The translations under genes were made by a program, and so were the position numbers. 64,000 bases of DNA from Apostichopus japonicus. Lineage: Eukaryota > Echinodermata > Holothuroidea > Aspidochirotida > Stichopodidae. Below the pieces are notes generated by a model. It saw nothing but the letters and a program-made list of their open reading frames with translations, was not told the DNA's origin and did no database searches. The stretch covers positions 6,188,001-6,252,000 of the forward strand of contig NC_092561.1 in NCBI RefSeq assembly GCF_037975245.1, written 5' to 3'. Numbering within the stretch: position 1 is the stretch's first letter; each line of letters begins with the position of its first letter. Positions 11,601 to 23,411 of the stretch are shown here, piece by piece.

Positions 11601-14600
11601 ATATTGATTCAGCCTAGCTGCAGGGATGTTTGATATTGATTCAGCCTAGCTGCAGGGATGTTTGATATTGATTCAGCCTAGCTGCAGGGGATGTTGCAGC
11701 TGCTGCTGCTTTTCTGTGTGACAATGTGCTTAATTTTCTTGTTTTGCTATTGAGTTAATATGCGCTGTCATTTATCGATCCTTTTTGAAGTTTTGTCTTC
11801 TCTTTTGACAGGTCTAATTCTTAAAGAAATAAGTCACAGTTTTAACGATATAGTTACCAACAGCATGCATCATCAAGCACATATATTTTCTGGGGTAAGT
11901 AAAGATGACACATAATAACCTTAAATTCTCATTGTTGGTGCAAGCTGAATGGGGGCTACATAGTAATAGGTGTTTATAGTGTTAATGTGTAGAATGGAAG
12001 CTGTATAGTGCTATGTCCATATAGTGTTATCTGTATAATGGGAGCTGCATTACGATTCATTGTACAATCTTTGTAATAGGATCCGCGTAGTATTACTATG
12101 TATTATAGAGCTATCTGAAGAGGGCATCAGGGCTGCACTGCATTTATCTAGGACATTGTAGATAATCATCAAGAGAATGGGAACTGCACAGACCTTTCAT
12201 TCCATTGGACGGTTAGTGTTAACTTTATGGCTTCAATATATTCAAATATGGGACTGCATAGTACTATAACGCATAGTGTTATGTGCATCGTAGGTGACGT
12301 TTATTCATAATCTGGATAACATTATGTGAAGAATGTGAGCAGTAAATGTTGCGCTGGCATTTATCAACAGAGAGGCACCTAAATAGATCTTCATTGCACT
12401 AGTGTACAGTATGTTGAAGGTGAGTACAGTACAGTAGTGCTTTTATTTTGATTGTTTTTAGTTATTATTATCATTATTGTTGTTATTGTTGTAATTATTA
12501 GTATTGTTATTATTGTTATTATAATTATAATTGTTATTATTATTGTTTATAATGTTATTGTTAGTTTTGTTGTTGTTGTTATTATTATTATTATTTTATT
12601 TCCAGCATGATACTACTCTAGCCCCTCTATTAGCTGCCCTCAGTGCTAAAGAAATTGATCACAAACCAACGCCAGCATCTTGCATCTTGCTAGAGCTTTA
12701 TCAGGATGACAAAACGTGAGTATCATTTAACAGAGTCTATCATCTAATGTACTAAGTATCAATTGTTTTTTGTCACAACGGTAATGAGTTTGGAGTTGTG
12801 GTTAACTTCAAATTAGTTTTAAGTACCATGTACTTGGGTTTGCTGCGCATTAGTTCAAAGTACTGTATACGTGGTTGATTGCACATTAGTTCAGAGAACC
12901 GTGTATGTGGTTTACTGCACATTAGTTTAAAGTACCGTATACTGTACATGGTTTACTGCACATTAGTTTAAAGTACCTTATTCAAGGTTTACTGCACATT
13001 AGTTCAAAGTACCTTATACGTGGTTTGCTGCACATTAGTTCAAAGAGCAGTGTATGTGGTTTACTACACATTAGTTTAAAGAACCGTATACATTGTTTTC
13101 TGCACATAAGTTCAAAGAACCATTTACATGGTTTACTGCACATTAGTTTAAAGTACCGTATACGTGGTTTATTGCACATTACTTCAGAGAACCGTGTATG
13201 TGGTTGACTACACATAAGTTTAAAGAACCGTATGCATGGTTTACAGCACATACGTTCAAAGTACCGTATAAGTGGTTTACAGCACATTAGTGCAGAGAAC
13301 CGTGTATGTGGTTTACTAAACATTAGTTTAAAGAACCGTTTGCATGGTTTATTGCACATTAGTTTAAAGAACCGTATAAGTGGTTAACTACACATTAGTT
13401 TAAAGAACCGTATAAGTGGTTTACTGCACATTAGTTTAAAGTACCGTATAAGTGGTTAACTGCACATTAGTTTAAAGTACCGTATACATGGTTTACTGCG
13501 AATTAGTTTAAAGACAGGGTTTCTGCAAAGTAGTTTAAAGAACCGTATATATGGTTTACTGCACGTTAGTTTAAAGAACCATGTACGTGGTTTACTGCAC
13601 ATTAGTGCAAAGAACCATGTACATGGTTCCACTGTTCTTTAGGTGAATTTTAAACACATACATGTGTTGATAGTCAACTGCTGGGATGAATATTTTGTGA
13701 GTGGATGGGAATCATATTTCAAACGTTGCACCCCTGGGAAGTAAGTCTGAAAATCCTAATAACAAAATGCTAAATCTTTTATAAATCTCAAGTTCTTGTA
13801 ATAACAAGCATTAGGCCTATTTCTGAAAAGTCCAAATCATTTAGAGGCACTATCTCCTCTTTTTGTTATCAGAGCCTCACCTTCGTATCGGAATTTTCAT
13901 TACACTTTCTGTGTTTTATTCTTAAGGAGTATATTAAGCGAACATCAAAAGGAATTTAACAGTGTGTTCAACCCAACTGTCTTGCCTTCTGCCTGTTCTA
14001 CCGTACTGTAAAGCAAAACAAAGCAAAGCAACATGCATTTGATATAGAAATGTTTGAGTGACTTTGTCACTTAAACAGCAACAATCATAAAAATTGTAAA
14101 TGAACTTTTCTTTGTCCAATGGTTTTTCACCCAGTTTCACTGTGGAGATGCATTACCGTAATGGCACAGATGAAAAAGTAACAAAGATATCGATAAAATC
14201 CTGCAGCGCCCCATCATGTCCACTTGAAGAGTTCCAGAAGTTTGTTTCACCTTTCATTCCAGAAGATATTAAAAAGACGTGCCATTATATACCTGAAGGC
14301 AGCTCACCATCAGGTAAGGCACTCATTCATGTATTCATTCATACACTCATTCATTCATTCACTCACTTATGCATTCATTCATCCATTTATGTAATCACAT
14401 GTAGGGTACAAAGAATATGTATTCACTCATTCTTTCACTTATTCATCCACTCATTCACTCACTCATTCATTCATTCATCCATTTAATGCAATCACATGTA
14501 AATTATAAAGAATATGTATTCACTCATTCTTTCACTTATTCATCCACTCATTCATTCATTCACTCACTTATTCATCCATTTATGTAATCACATATAGGGT

Positions 14601-15436
14601 ACAAAGAATATGTATTCACACATTCTTTCACTTATTCATCCACTCATTCATTCATTCACTCACTCATTCATTCATTGATCCATTTATATGATCACATGGT
14701 AAGTGCAAAGAATATGTATTCACTCATTCTTTCACTTATTCATCCACTCATTCATTCACTCACTCATTCATTCATTGATCCAATTATGTAATCACATGTA
14801 AAGTTCAAAGAATATGTATTCGATCATTATTTCACTTATTCATCCACTCATTCATTGATCAATTTTTGTGATCACTTGTAAAGTACAAAGAATTTGTATT
14901 CACTCATTTCATTCATTCACTCATTCATTCACCCATTCATTCATCCATTAATGTAATCACATGTATATAGAGTACAAAGTAGCAGAATTTATATGGAAAA
15001 CCTGTCGTGATATTAAATTTCAAAGAAAATACAAAGTAAAAACAATTCAGCAATATTTTCGGTGTCGGATGGAAAGGTGTGTGTCCGGAGAGAACACTAT
15101 GGAGACATGAACCGCCTGCTTTAGATGCTAAATACTGTTAATTACTTCATAAAAACAAATATTTCTTAGAATTTTAAAGCTAGGTCAACCTTTTGAGCTC
15201 ATTTTGTAATTATCTTCCCGTTTGTCTTCTCTTCAGGTAACTTTATTTTAGCTGTCCTCGTCATCAGTATTTTGGTCGTATTCCTTGCCATCATAATCTG
15301 CCTCTTCAAGGGTTGCAAAGGACGTGCTCATCTCTTTAAGAAGCAGAGTAGATTCGAACCAATCAATTTTCAACTCTTGGGAAATCCAGGGAGCGATTCC
15401 GAAGACGCCGAAGTGTTTGATGTTAAAAGTCAGTGA
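5624..15436 (+). CDS. ACP2: Histidine acid phosphatase, lysosomal/prostatic type, complete, ten exons, 451 aa
   Basis: This is a branch-2 histidine phosphatase that hydrolyses phosphomonoesters at acid pH, probably in lysosomes or at the cell surface. Exons: 5624-5743, 7608-7703, 8119-8361, 8969-9067, 9872-9964, 10294-10426, 11812-11894, 12606-12715, 14135-14313, 15237-15436. All introns are GT-AG and the frame is continuous (452 codons with stop). Residues about 10-33 form a signal peptide. FRHGYRSP at residues 42-49 holds the RHGxRxP motif with nucleophile His44. The catalytic HD pair is His290-Asp291 (FSGHDTT). C-terminal cysteines in KSCSAPSCPLEEF match the family. Residues about 388-408 are a transmembrane helix followed by a cytoplasmic tail of about 43 residues, as in lysosomal acid phosphatase. 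Length is close to the vertebrate enzyme (about 423). Vertebrate ACP2, ACP3 and ACP4 are paralogues, so ACP2 is the best label and not a proven orthology. Confidence 0.93.
6811..6900. repeat. Degenerate dispersed repeat, weak copy
   Basis: A block with CAGAAAGCACCA, preceded by AGACCTAATTTAAAGTC, resembles blocks at about 29370-29415 and 29845-29890. All three are short and diverged. It lies in intron 1 of the acid phosphatase. Confidence 0.3.
9095..9465. mobile_element. TTAA-flanked MITE, copy 1 (about 370 bp)
   Basis: The ends form an imperfect inverted repeat, TTAAAGG-N4-GAAGACTCG on the left and CGAGTCTTC-N4-CCTTTAA on the right. TTAA lies at each outer edge, compatible with a TTAA target duplication of piggyBac type. 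Because TTAA overlaps the A/T-rich terminus this assignment is tentative. It begins about 28 bp after the acid phosphatase exon 4 donor at 9068, so it is intronic; the open frame running into it from exon 4 is not coding past 9067. Relatives are at 25016-25384 and 60836-61145. Confidence 0.75.
11132..11697 (+). repeat. 33-bp minisatellite, about 17 units, in acid phosphatase intron 6
   Basis: The unit contains GATTCAGCCTAGCTGCAGGG followed by GATGTTTGATATT. Variants differ at a T/C in GTTYGATA and by one G in the poly-G run, and a few units are a base shorter. Because 33 is divisible by three the array stays open as a 152-codon repetitive frame, but it lies wholly between exons 6 and 7 and is not a protein gene. 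Confidence 0.92.
12440..12600 (+). repeat. T-rich TTA/TTG trinucleotide tract
   Basis: An irregular TTATTG/TTATTA tract runs up to the polypyrimidine-AG acceptor of acid phosphatase exon 8 (12606). It may serve as an extended pyrimidine-rich stretch at that acceptor. Confidence 0.7.
12820..13630. repeat. 36-bp minisatellite, about 22 units, in acid phosphatase intron 8
   Basis: The diverged unit reads roughly GTTTACTGCACATTAG then TTTAAAGWACCGTATACGTG. Unit length is about 36 bp, and both strands stay partly open because this is a multiple of three. The 125-codon frame on the minus strand is an artefact of the array. Confidence 0.9.
14318..14965 (+). repeat. CATT-rich microsatellite with a higher-order unit of about 100 bp, acid phosphatase intron 9
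   Basis: Blocks of CATTCATTCA/CACTCATT alternate with a conserved spacer (AATCACATGTAAAGTACAAAGAATATGTATT-like). Spacers occur near 14410, 14508, 14602, 14707, 14809 and 14887, so the higher-order period is roughly 80-105 bp. It starts just after the exon 9 donor at 14314. Confidence 0.88.
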
Positions 15437-16540
15437 TACACACGTCTGCGATATATATTTTCTACGTTGTGCTGCACATTTGGAATTGGGGAAGGGTGCG
15501 TGTGTTTGCAAAAGTGTATTGCGCTGCTAGCCTAATGCAGGGGGTTGTCAATAGGTGATCCATGGTCCAAGTCCGGCCCACAAAATATTTTAATCCAGCA
15601 TATTAATCCATTGGTCAAAAATCTTGCCCTAATTTATGGGTACGAGGACCATGAAGGCTTAAGTCTTAGTTTTGAAAAAGATTTTTATTTCCATGTTGTT
15701 GGTTTGAAAAACTGATTATGAAAAATAATAATTGATGAAAAACCTTGACAAAGGGATGGTCATCATTCTAGAACATATTTACAGTCAGTTAATATGTTTG
15801 TCAAGCTGAGCTTTCCAAGATCATAGATCTGTTTAAAATATCTGCTTATGATGGCATGACATCTGTTTCAGCAAGGTATCTGTTCATCACATTCATCACT
15901 CGTTACTGTTTGTCCATAGTACGACTTCCTTTTCCGTAGATGTCATGTGATGCACCTCGTATGAATATTCCATATAAATATTCTAGGGATTAATTCTCAT
16001 TTTCTTGTGGTTTCAGGGGCTTTACAAACGTAATATCTGTAATAACGTTAATACCTGTAATACCAGTAATACCTGTTATACCTTTAATACCTGTATACCT
16101 GCTTAAAGGGGGGGGGGGGACTTTGGTATGTGTTTAACAGGTGTTACTAAAATTATTTTTCACAGAGACATATAAAACCACTTAACTGATGTTTCACCAA
16201 CAATGGAGAATCTATTTTGCTTGTAAGTAGGAAGAAGTGGGTGATTACTACAAGTATGGAATAAAAAAACCACATTAAAACCATTCACATGCGAGAAAAC
16301 AACACCTTTTGTCCTATGGACTGGTTTAATATCGAGGTATTGGAATGAATGCCCATAACAAAGTTTAATACCCAGAAGGTCAAAGTTCTCCCAGTTTTGG
16401 GGTAGTTTATCAGGTACATATAACATTCTGCACATAGCTGATAGTTTCCTCAAATAATGAGAAACATAAAAATTATGTCATTGATGATGAATGCTGACAA
16501 AATTGAAGGTAAAACTTGACTGTGATGTTGTAGGGTTGTA
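15437..16540. other. Downstream flank / 3' UTR of the acid phosphatase gene
   Basis: No further coding exon is seen. The first AATAAA after the stop that I noticed is at 16260-16265. Around 16030-16100 a short TAATACCTG repeat occurs, followed by a poly-G run. The 3' UTR end cannot be fixed from sequence alone. Confidence 0.45.
15538..15605. mobile_element. hAT-like element end fragment (low confidence)
   Basis: CAGGGGGTTGTCAATAGGTG followed by CCAAGTCCGGCCC resembles the terminal sequence of a widespread class of hAT elements (CAGGGG, then a GGCCC-rich block). No matching 8-bp duplication was found, so this is at most a partial end. Confidence 0.35.
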
Positions 16541-17895
16541 ACATGGAACTTTCAATGATCAATTCCAATGTATGCATGCTCTACTCCTTAAAAAGTATTG
16601 GTACTGATGTAGTATTAGCAGTCACACAACTTTCTGTTATGCTTTCTGCAACAGAGAGCATAAGTGTGATGCTGTGCCAATAAAGTCCAGTGTATTTATA
16701 CTCTACTGATTAGAAAGCATTGGGAGTGATGTAGTGTGAGCAGTTGCACAGCTATCTGTTATGCTTACTTTAACACAGAACATTATAGTGTGACGCTCCC
16801 TCAAAAGAGTTCAATGCTTTCATACTCTGCTCATTGGAAAGGATTGTGAGTGGTGTATTAGCAGTCACTAAACTTCCTGTTATGCTTACTGTATCAGGGA
16901 GCATTAAGTGTGATGCTGTCTCAATAAAGTCCAGTGTATTTATACTCAACTCATTAGAAAGCAGTGGGAGTGATGTAGTATTAGCAGTCACACAACCTTC
17001 AGTTATGCTTTCTGCATCAGGGAGCATGAAGTGTGATGCTGTCTCAATAAAGTCCAATGTAATCATACTCTACTCATTAGAAAGCATTGGGAGTGATATA
17101 GTGTCAGCAGTTGCACAACTTTCTGTTATGCTTTCTGTATCAGGGAGCATAAAGTGTGATGCTGTCTCAATAAAGTCCAATGTAATCATACTCTACTGAT
17201 GAGAAAGCATTGGGAGTGATATAGTGTCAGCAGTTGCACAACTTTCTGTTATGCTTTCTGTATCAGGGAGCATAAAGTGTGATGCTGTCTCAATAAAGTC
17301 CAATGAAACATACTCTACTCATTAGAAAGCATTGGGAGTGATATAGTGTCAGCAGTTGCACAACTTTCTGTTTCGCTTGCTGTATCAGGGAGCATAAAGT
17401 GTAATGCTGTCTCAATAAAGTCCAATGTAATCATACTCTACTGATGAGAAAGCATTGAGAGTGATGTAGTGTCAGCAGTCACACAACTTTCTGTTATGCT
17501 TTCTGCATCAGAGAGCATAAAATGTGATGCTGTCTCAATAAGGTCCAATGTAATCATACTCTACTGATTAGAAAGCATTGGGAGTGATGTAGTGTCAGCA
17601 GTCACACAACTTTCTGTTATGCTTTCTGCATCAGAGAGCATAAAATGTGATGCTGTCTCAATAAGGTCCAGTGTAATCATACTCTACTGATTAGAAAGCA
17701 TTGGGAGTGATGTAGTGTCAGCAGCCGCACATCTGTCTGTTATGTTTTCTTTAACACAGAACATTTAGTGTGACGCTCCCTGAATAAAGTCCAATGCTTT
17801 CATACTCTGCTCATTGGAAAGGATTGTGAGTGGTGTATTGACAGTAGCCACACATCTATCAGTTATGCTTTCGTTATTACAGATCATTGGGTATG
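16540..17895 (+). repeat. 123-bp tandem satellite, about 11 units, with AATAAA in most units
   Basis: Adjacent units are spaced 123 bp (for example GTGATGTAGTGTCAGCAGTC at 17461 and again at 17584). Each unit contains AACTTTCTGTTATGCTTTCT, GGGAGCATAAAGTGTGATGC, TCAATAAAGTCC and a TACTCTACTNATTAGAAAGC block. AATAAA occurs at 16679, 16923, 17046, 17169, 17292, 17414 and 17773; two units have AATAAG. The outer units are more diverged. Open frames of about 100-120 codons inside are artefacts of a period divisible by three. Confidence 0.93.
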
Positions 17896-20800
17896 GTGCT
17901 AAATATTTCCTTCTTAGCAAAGCGTGGAGTATATAGTTGCAGGCACTTCATCTTCTGTTATATGCTCTCCTTACCCCAAAGCATTAATGAATTGATTAAA
18001 AAATGAGACCACGATTTATCGTCAACTCCCATTGCCATCGGTGAAATGTGGTATGCCAACCGTCTTCTCGAAAAGTAAGAGCTGACCATATTTCTATGCG
18101 CCAGTAATACTGGATGAAATTGCTATACTTGAATGTGTTGAAAAACACAGTTTACAGTCTGTGTGTGAAAGATATTGATATTGATTTTGCATTTCTTCAC
18201 CGGTCTTTATTTTATCCATCTACTTATTTTTCGCTTTGTTTGTTTTCTTAATATTTGTATTGTTTGATTTTGTTTGTATTTTTAATTTATTTTGGACCCC
18301 ACAGTATCCCTGCTTCAAACACATTCTCACAATTTGATTTTTTGAAGTCGTGACTCTGTTTGGAAACTATTTTCAATTACATTTACCAGCTCCAGATTAA
18401 CACCTTCTTTGAACTTTTAAAGCAAACTGTTTCTAAGTGACAATTGTCAATCCATTTGTTAAATTTGATGTCTTTCATATGTATATATAATATAGTATAT
18501 ACGTACACACTGTCTTATCCTATTGTAAAGTACTTTTACACGTCGGTGTCAACTTTTTTTCTTTCAACTTTTACTTTTAAGGTCAACAAATACTTGAGAT
18601 GGGAATTTCTTCTCAAGGTTTACAATGGTATCAGAAATGTACTTTTTGTGTAGAAATATTCCTCCATTTTATGTGCAAAATTCTCTTTCCCTTTTTTGTT
18701 TATCGATGAGGAAAAATGTAAGAGAGTTTTTCATTTTGCTACAATCATAATTGACTAATATTTTCTGGTTTGTATTGTTCTATTTGTTCTTGTTCTTCAC
18801 TAAGGAAAGGGAGATGGGGTTAGTTTCCCCTATCCCAACCCCTTCTCCCCCTCCCCATCCCCCTAGGTTAAGCTAGCCGATTCCCAGTGGTCATGTGGAA
18901 CATAGCTATTTGACTGTTCATTCTTTTTTTGACAATTAATCTTTAAAACAAGAAATTCAATTTTCTCTGGTATTTCTTGGAAATTGTTCAACTATGATCA
19001 TTTCATCAGCATTATTGATGTCATTGAGGAAGAAAGTATCCTCTTGAATTGACCTTAGGAAAAAATGTGTTGTGTTTTAATTTATGGACAATTCATCAAT
19101 TATTTGAATTATCTGAAACTATCGTTTCATATATCATTGGTATATTGTTATAATATTAATTGTAATGTTTTTCCTTTGTTTTCTGTTTGTAAGAGAGTCC
19201 ATTAGTGAACAAAAATTTAACAGGAAACTTTTTTTTTGTGATTAAATCTGTTACAGAATAACTAGGTAGTTGGTATGTGTCATCGTGACCAGTGTATTCT
19301 AAAAAATTGTGACACAAGGGTGTGACAGTTTGGTTTGTCCACTTTAAGACACTTCAAGTTGTGACAGTCCAGTCCTATTTGGTGACATCCAGTGGCCGGG
19401 GACAGTCCAATGTGTTATGTTTTTTTATGTTATGTCCAATTTAATTGTTACCACTCAGAGTTGTCTACACTTATCACCAATACCATATATAATTTTTTGC
19501 TGTATTAAATTTTGTGTTTGTCAAAATCATTTACCTTATGCTTATGTAAAACAGTTTTATATTTTTCACAATTTATTCCTCCAAATAAAAAAAATACCCA
19601 GATGGTTCAAAACATTTCTTGGTATATTTTTTTTATTTAATCTGTACTCTGTTTATGTCTCTTTTTTGGTTTCAATGTTTTCCCTTAATGAACAGTACTT
19701 TTGTGTCATAACATATCTCATTTTTTCTTGTGAAAATCTATGCTTTTTTGTGGGATTTTGCAACCAATTTTCAAAGCATTGAGTGAATTTCATGATGTAA
19801 ATTATGGATATTCCCATGTATAGTCAAATATCTTGGGTTTTAATTTTGTTTTTTCTTCTAAATTCTCAGTTTTGACAGTCTTATTTTTGCAGATCTCTAT
19901 CAGGAAGGGATCAGTTGGCTGAATGTGGTATTTGCAACCCACCCCTCCCCCACCCCTTCCCCACCCCTCCCCCTCTGTTCTCAACTCCACACACGAAGTT
20001 TAAAGTAGTAATTTACCATAACATTTTGAGTAGAGCTACTTATAGCCAGACTTTATAGCCACAATATGCTCCAGACTGCTCTATTCCTAAGGTTGGACGT
20101 AGTGGGTGTATCAACTATGTGAGGGAGTACTGATATTTGTATGTTCTTGTGCCAAAAAGATCTTAATTGCCTGTTTCACAATAGTATCAGGCCATTAACA
20201 AGGAAATGCTGAAGTCACTTCAGACTAAATTCAGAGTATGTATTAACCAGACTGCATATTCTGATTATGTTCTACTCAGATATCTGAGACAACCACCCCA
20301 CCCCACCCCACCCCTCGCTCTTTTCTACCTCACCTCCTGTCCATCAAGTGTTTTATATATCTTCATACTTGTAACCTGATTCTGTTTCCAGTTTGTTTGC
20401 TAAATTCGATTAATCTGGTTTATACAAACTGGCAGACGACTGTTTTCGGTAACAATATATTATGTAATTCATCAGTCATATGTTTGTTTGTATATATACA
20501 TATATGTATATACATATATGTATTATTCTGAACTGCCGTAGAGAGACTTGAAAGCATTTCAACATTTCAACATTTCACTCTGACCTTGCAACATTTTTCA
20601 ATATGTATATTAAGAGGTAGTTTATGTATCTAAACACATCATAGGCTCATTTTGCAGTCGTTTTGGTGATTGAAAGAAAGATCGTTGCGCCTTTTTCTAA
20701 AGGCGCAACGATAATAAATTACCTTTTAGATCGCTGGACTGGTGTCTCTATCACATCATGTTATATTTTATGGTATAGAAGACTATATTTATGTTCTACC

Positions 20801-21600
20801 CGGTACGCAGGGTTACTGCTATCTGTACAGTTTTGATACTACCAAAAAAAGCTGTTAATTATTGTACTTTACTTGTTTGGGTAAAATTATTGATATTTTC
20901 TTTATCATGACATTCCGTCAATTTCCAACTTTTTAAAACAATGATTGTTGCTTTCATACATAGGTCTATCAAAATGGAAGTGCTAACTTCAGGACAAATT
21001 TTCACTGAAAAAGCGATGCTACCTTAATATGTGTATTTCAAGAAACAAAGACTGTGTAGTAACTTCTGTGTACTTCTCATGTGTGATTTGGTAACATAAT
21101 ATGTAGACACTATTTAAATATTGCTTTGGCAAATAACTGGTCTATTTTTTCGAGTTATTAGTATAGTACTTTTTAATGTGAGTAAAATTAAAACTGTTAA
21201 TGGTTTCATATCCTGGAGACACTGACCATTCAACTGTATTTTTTTCTACAGTTACTGAGGTTTGCTGAAATATTGAGAAATATAAATTGATAAATATTAA
21301 TATATCTATGAGTTACGTGTTAAATGTTTGGGGTTTTAACGTGAGTGACGGTTATAATATCTTATATAAGTTTGTGTCAAGATTTTTTTTTGAGGGGGGG
21401 GGGCAAGATTCTGAAGGGATCTTTTAAAGGTAAAATGTTAAACATGAGTCTAAGAATCCAAATAGTCACAGTGCCAGTGTCATATTAGTGATATTGTCTG
21501 GAACCTTTCAGGAGGGGGGAACAAAAAGTCATCTTGTTTGATGTATTTTATGAAATAGAAGACAATATAAAACAAATAGTCTCATGATGTTGGCTCCTTC
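17896..21600. other. AT-rich intergenic stretch, no gene seen
   Basis: No recognisable coding domain or splice-linked exon set was found. It contains T-rich tracts, a C-rich patch (19938-19975), a CCCCA repeat (20292-20313) and a TATATACATATA palindrome (20490-20522). The open frames are low complexity and TF/LY-rich from AT bias. Confidence 0.55.
20681..20712. repeat. Perfect 14-bp stem hairpin with 4-base loop
   Basis: ATCGTTGCGCCTTT, then TTCT, then AAAGGCGCAACGAT. The stem is exact and GC-richer than its AT-rich surroundings. It lies in a gene-free stretch; no adjacent gene suggests a terminator or histone-type role. Confidence 0.7.
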
Positions 21601-22189
21601 TTTTATTTTATGTTTGTGTTAATTGAAATTAATTCTTGCTCAGGGCCGCACTCCCCCCTCTCCAACCACAAGGTTCTCCTATGCTTACAAGGCACCTCCC
21701 CCCATTATTACTTTACTCTGGGCCAAATTGATAAAGTCTCGTATCCTGGCGAGCCAGACCAACATTAAAACAGGTTTTTTTTTCAATGTACAACACCCAA
21801 CCCCTCCCCCCCCCCTCCCTCCACCCCTCAAATATAACAGTGAAATTTCAGTTATCAAATTAATTAATAAAATCAAAAGGGAAATACAATTCGTTAGAAA
21901 TTCAAATTAGTGAAAGTCTGATGCTGCACATTGCTGGCAAGCGTGTGCAAATCCGGCTGAAAGCTACTTGAAGCTACGCGCAACTTCATTGCCTCCTATG
22001 TGCTCAGACGTTAGATTTGTGTAAAGTTTGTTCTTGATTAACTTCATTTTTTGAGCAGAGCTGCTCGCAAATAAAAGTGCTTCCGGCGAAGGCTGTGATT
22101 ACCGTTTTTTTGCATGGGCTTGCAAACCAAGAAAGGCACAACAGTGCTCTCTGTATTTTTTCCCCCTCAAAATTCCAGAATGTCCCCGG

Positions 22190-22255
22190 CCAGTAAAAAG
22201 CTACACGCGGGCTGGATTTGGTCCGCGGGCCACAGATTATTCGCCCCTAGTTTAG
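22190..22255. mobile_element. hAT-like element end fragment
   Basis: The block GGCTGGATTTGGTCCGCGGG followed by CCACAGATTATTCGCCCCTA looks like the right terminal region of the same hAT class as 15538-15605, in the opposite sense. No transposase and no matching 8-bp flanks were found, so it is a remnant. Confidence 0.4.
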
Positions 22256-22684
22256 ATATCAAAGTTTCCCTCATTTTGATTTATTCTTTTATACGTGTGA
22301 TATCTGGAAGAATTTTTAGAGAAACTGAACCATATAAAATTGGAGATTTTATCTACGGATAACCATAGTAACCATTTTAAACACTATGTGACTCAAGAGC
22401 CACGTTCGGAACACGGAAATAATTAGGGTATGTCTCCAGGCTCTTTTGCTAAATCTGTCTTTTCCCCTTAGTAGGCATATAATGTTGAAAATAGGAATGC
22501 ATTATTCATTCTACTATATTTCTAGGGCCATCCCTATTGACAGAGACCCCAGTCATGTTCCCCTTCCATGACCCCTACCCCCCCCCACCCTTAGCTTTTC
22601 GTAACATTCATATTAACCAGTCTTACAGCGTCGGTGGTTGTCTTGAAGGAGATACTGTTTGTAAGAGATTTCAACTGATCCACT

Positions 22685-22939
22685 CAGGCGTGTGGCCATG
22701 GGGGGGGGGCGAAGGGGGCAGCCGCCCCCCCCCTTGAGCATATTTTTTAAAATTTTTTTTAATGTTTTTATGATATTGCTAGTATTTTCAAAAGAGAAAA
22801 TGCTAAGATGCAACTTACAAGGCCTGGGAAGTGCCATTTCCAGCGATCTGGGAGGCATTTTCAGCCAAAATTTAGATAGTTTGCAGTGCCGAATCTACAG
22901 TTTCGCCCCTCCCTTGGCAAATTCCTGGCTACGCGCCTG
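22685..22939. mobile_element. Non-autonomous hAT-type MITE, family B, copy 2 (255 bp, inverted relative to copy 3)
   Basis: The ends are CAGGCGTGTGGCC and GGCTACGCGCCTG. The exact 8-bp duplication GATCCACT flanks both sides (22677-22684 and 22940-22947). Internally it holds ACTTACAAGGCCTGGGAAGT, CCAGCGATCTGGGAGGCATT and TAGATAGTTTGCAGTGCCG, the reverse complement of blocks in the element at 38302-38576. Confidence 0.9.
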
Positions 22940-22947
22940 GATCCACT

Positions 22948-23411
22948 TAGCAATGGTCAAAGGCTCCTACCCATCTTCATCCTCCAGAGGTTGGAGGAAT
23001 GAGCTCTGGTTGAAAATGGGAACAGGTTCCTTGCATCATTGGCTTATGCTAGTCGACTTATTGGATGAGTCGTTCCAGGCGGGAGATAGGGAGAGTTCTC
23101 TCTCGATGATACCCAGCTTAACGGGAATTCAACCGAAATCCTGGCCTTAGCAGAGAAAGCGAGGGAGCACTTTATCTGGTCATCTGTTCTATTCTTCTAT
23201 TGCTGCAGAGGCCCTGTTGCTCCATGCTATAGACCACTAATTCACATTCCGTCGAGATTATAGGCTGTATCGTGTTCAGTTCCAGGGTCGATGTGCGATA
23301 TTTCGCACAGGTGGTTGGTTTGAGAGGTGTTGGGGGGGGGGGGGTGGGTGGCAGTTTTTGAAGGTGATGGCGAAACAGTTGAACATATTTTGTAAACCAA
23401 ACTTTACTACT
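22948..23411. other. Downstream flank of the minus-strand receptor gene
   Basis: Non-coding as far as I can see; a poly-G run lies at 23332-23344. No TTTATT (AATAAA on the minus strand) was noticed just downstream of the receptor stop, so its polyadenylation site is not identified. Confidence 0.45.

Noticed and set aside
11175-11633. 152-codon open frame of an 11-residue repeat
   Set aside because: It is the 33-bp intronic minisatellite translated; it lies between acid phosphatase exons 6 and 7 and has no other support.
12982-13359. Cys-rich repetitive minus-strand frame
   Set aside because: A frame through the 36-bp intronic minisatellite, open only because the period is divisible by three.
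16834-17199. 121-codon repetitive frame
   Set aside because: A reading of the 123-bp satellite, with no start context or domain.
11132-17895. CRISPR-like arrays
   Set aside because: Units are contiguous tandem repeats with no unique spacers, and the genome is animal.
15538-22255. A single 6.7-kb hAT transposon bounded by the two GGCCC-rich ends
   Set aside because: No matching 8-bp flanks and no transposase between them; more simply two separate end fragments.
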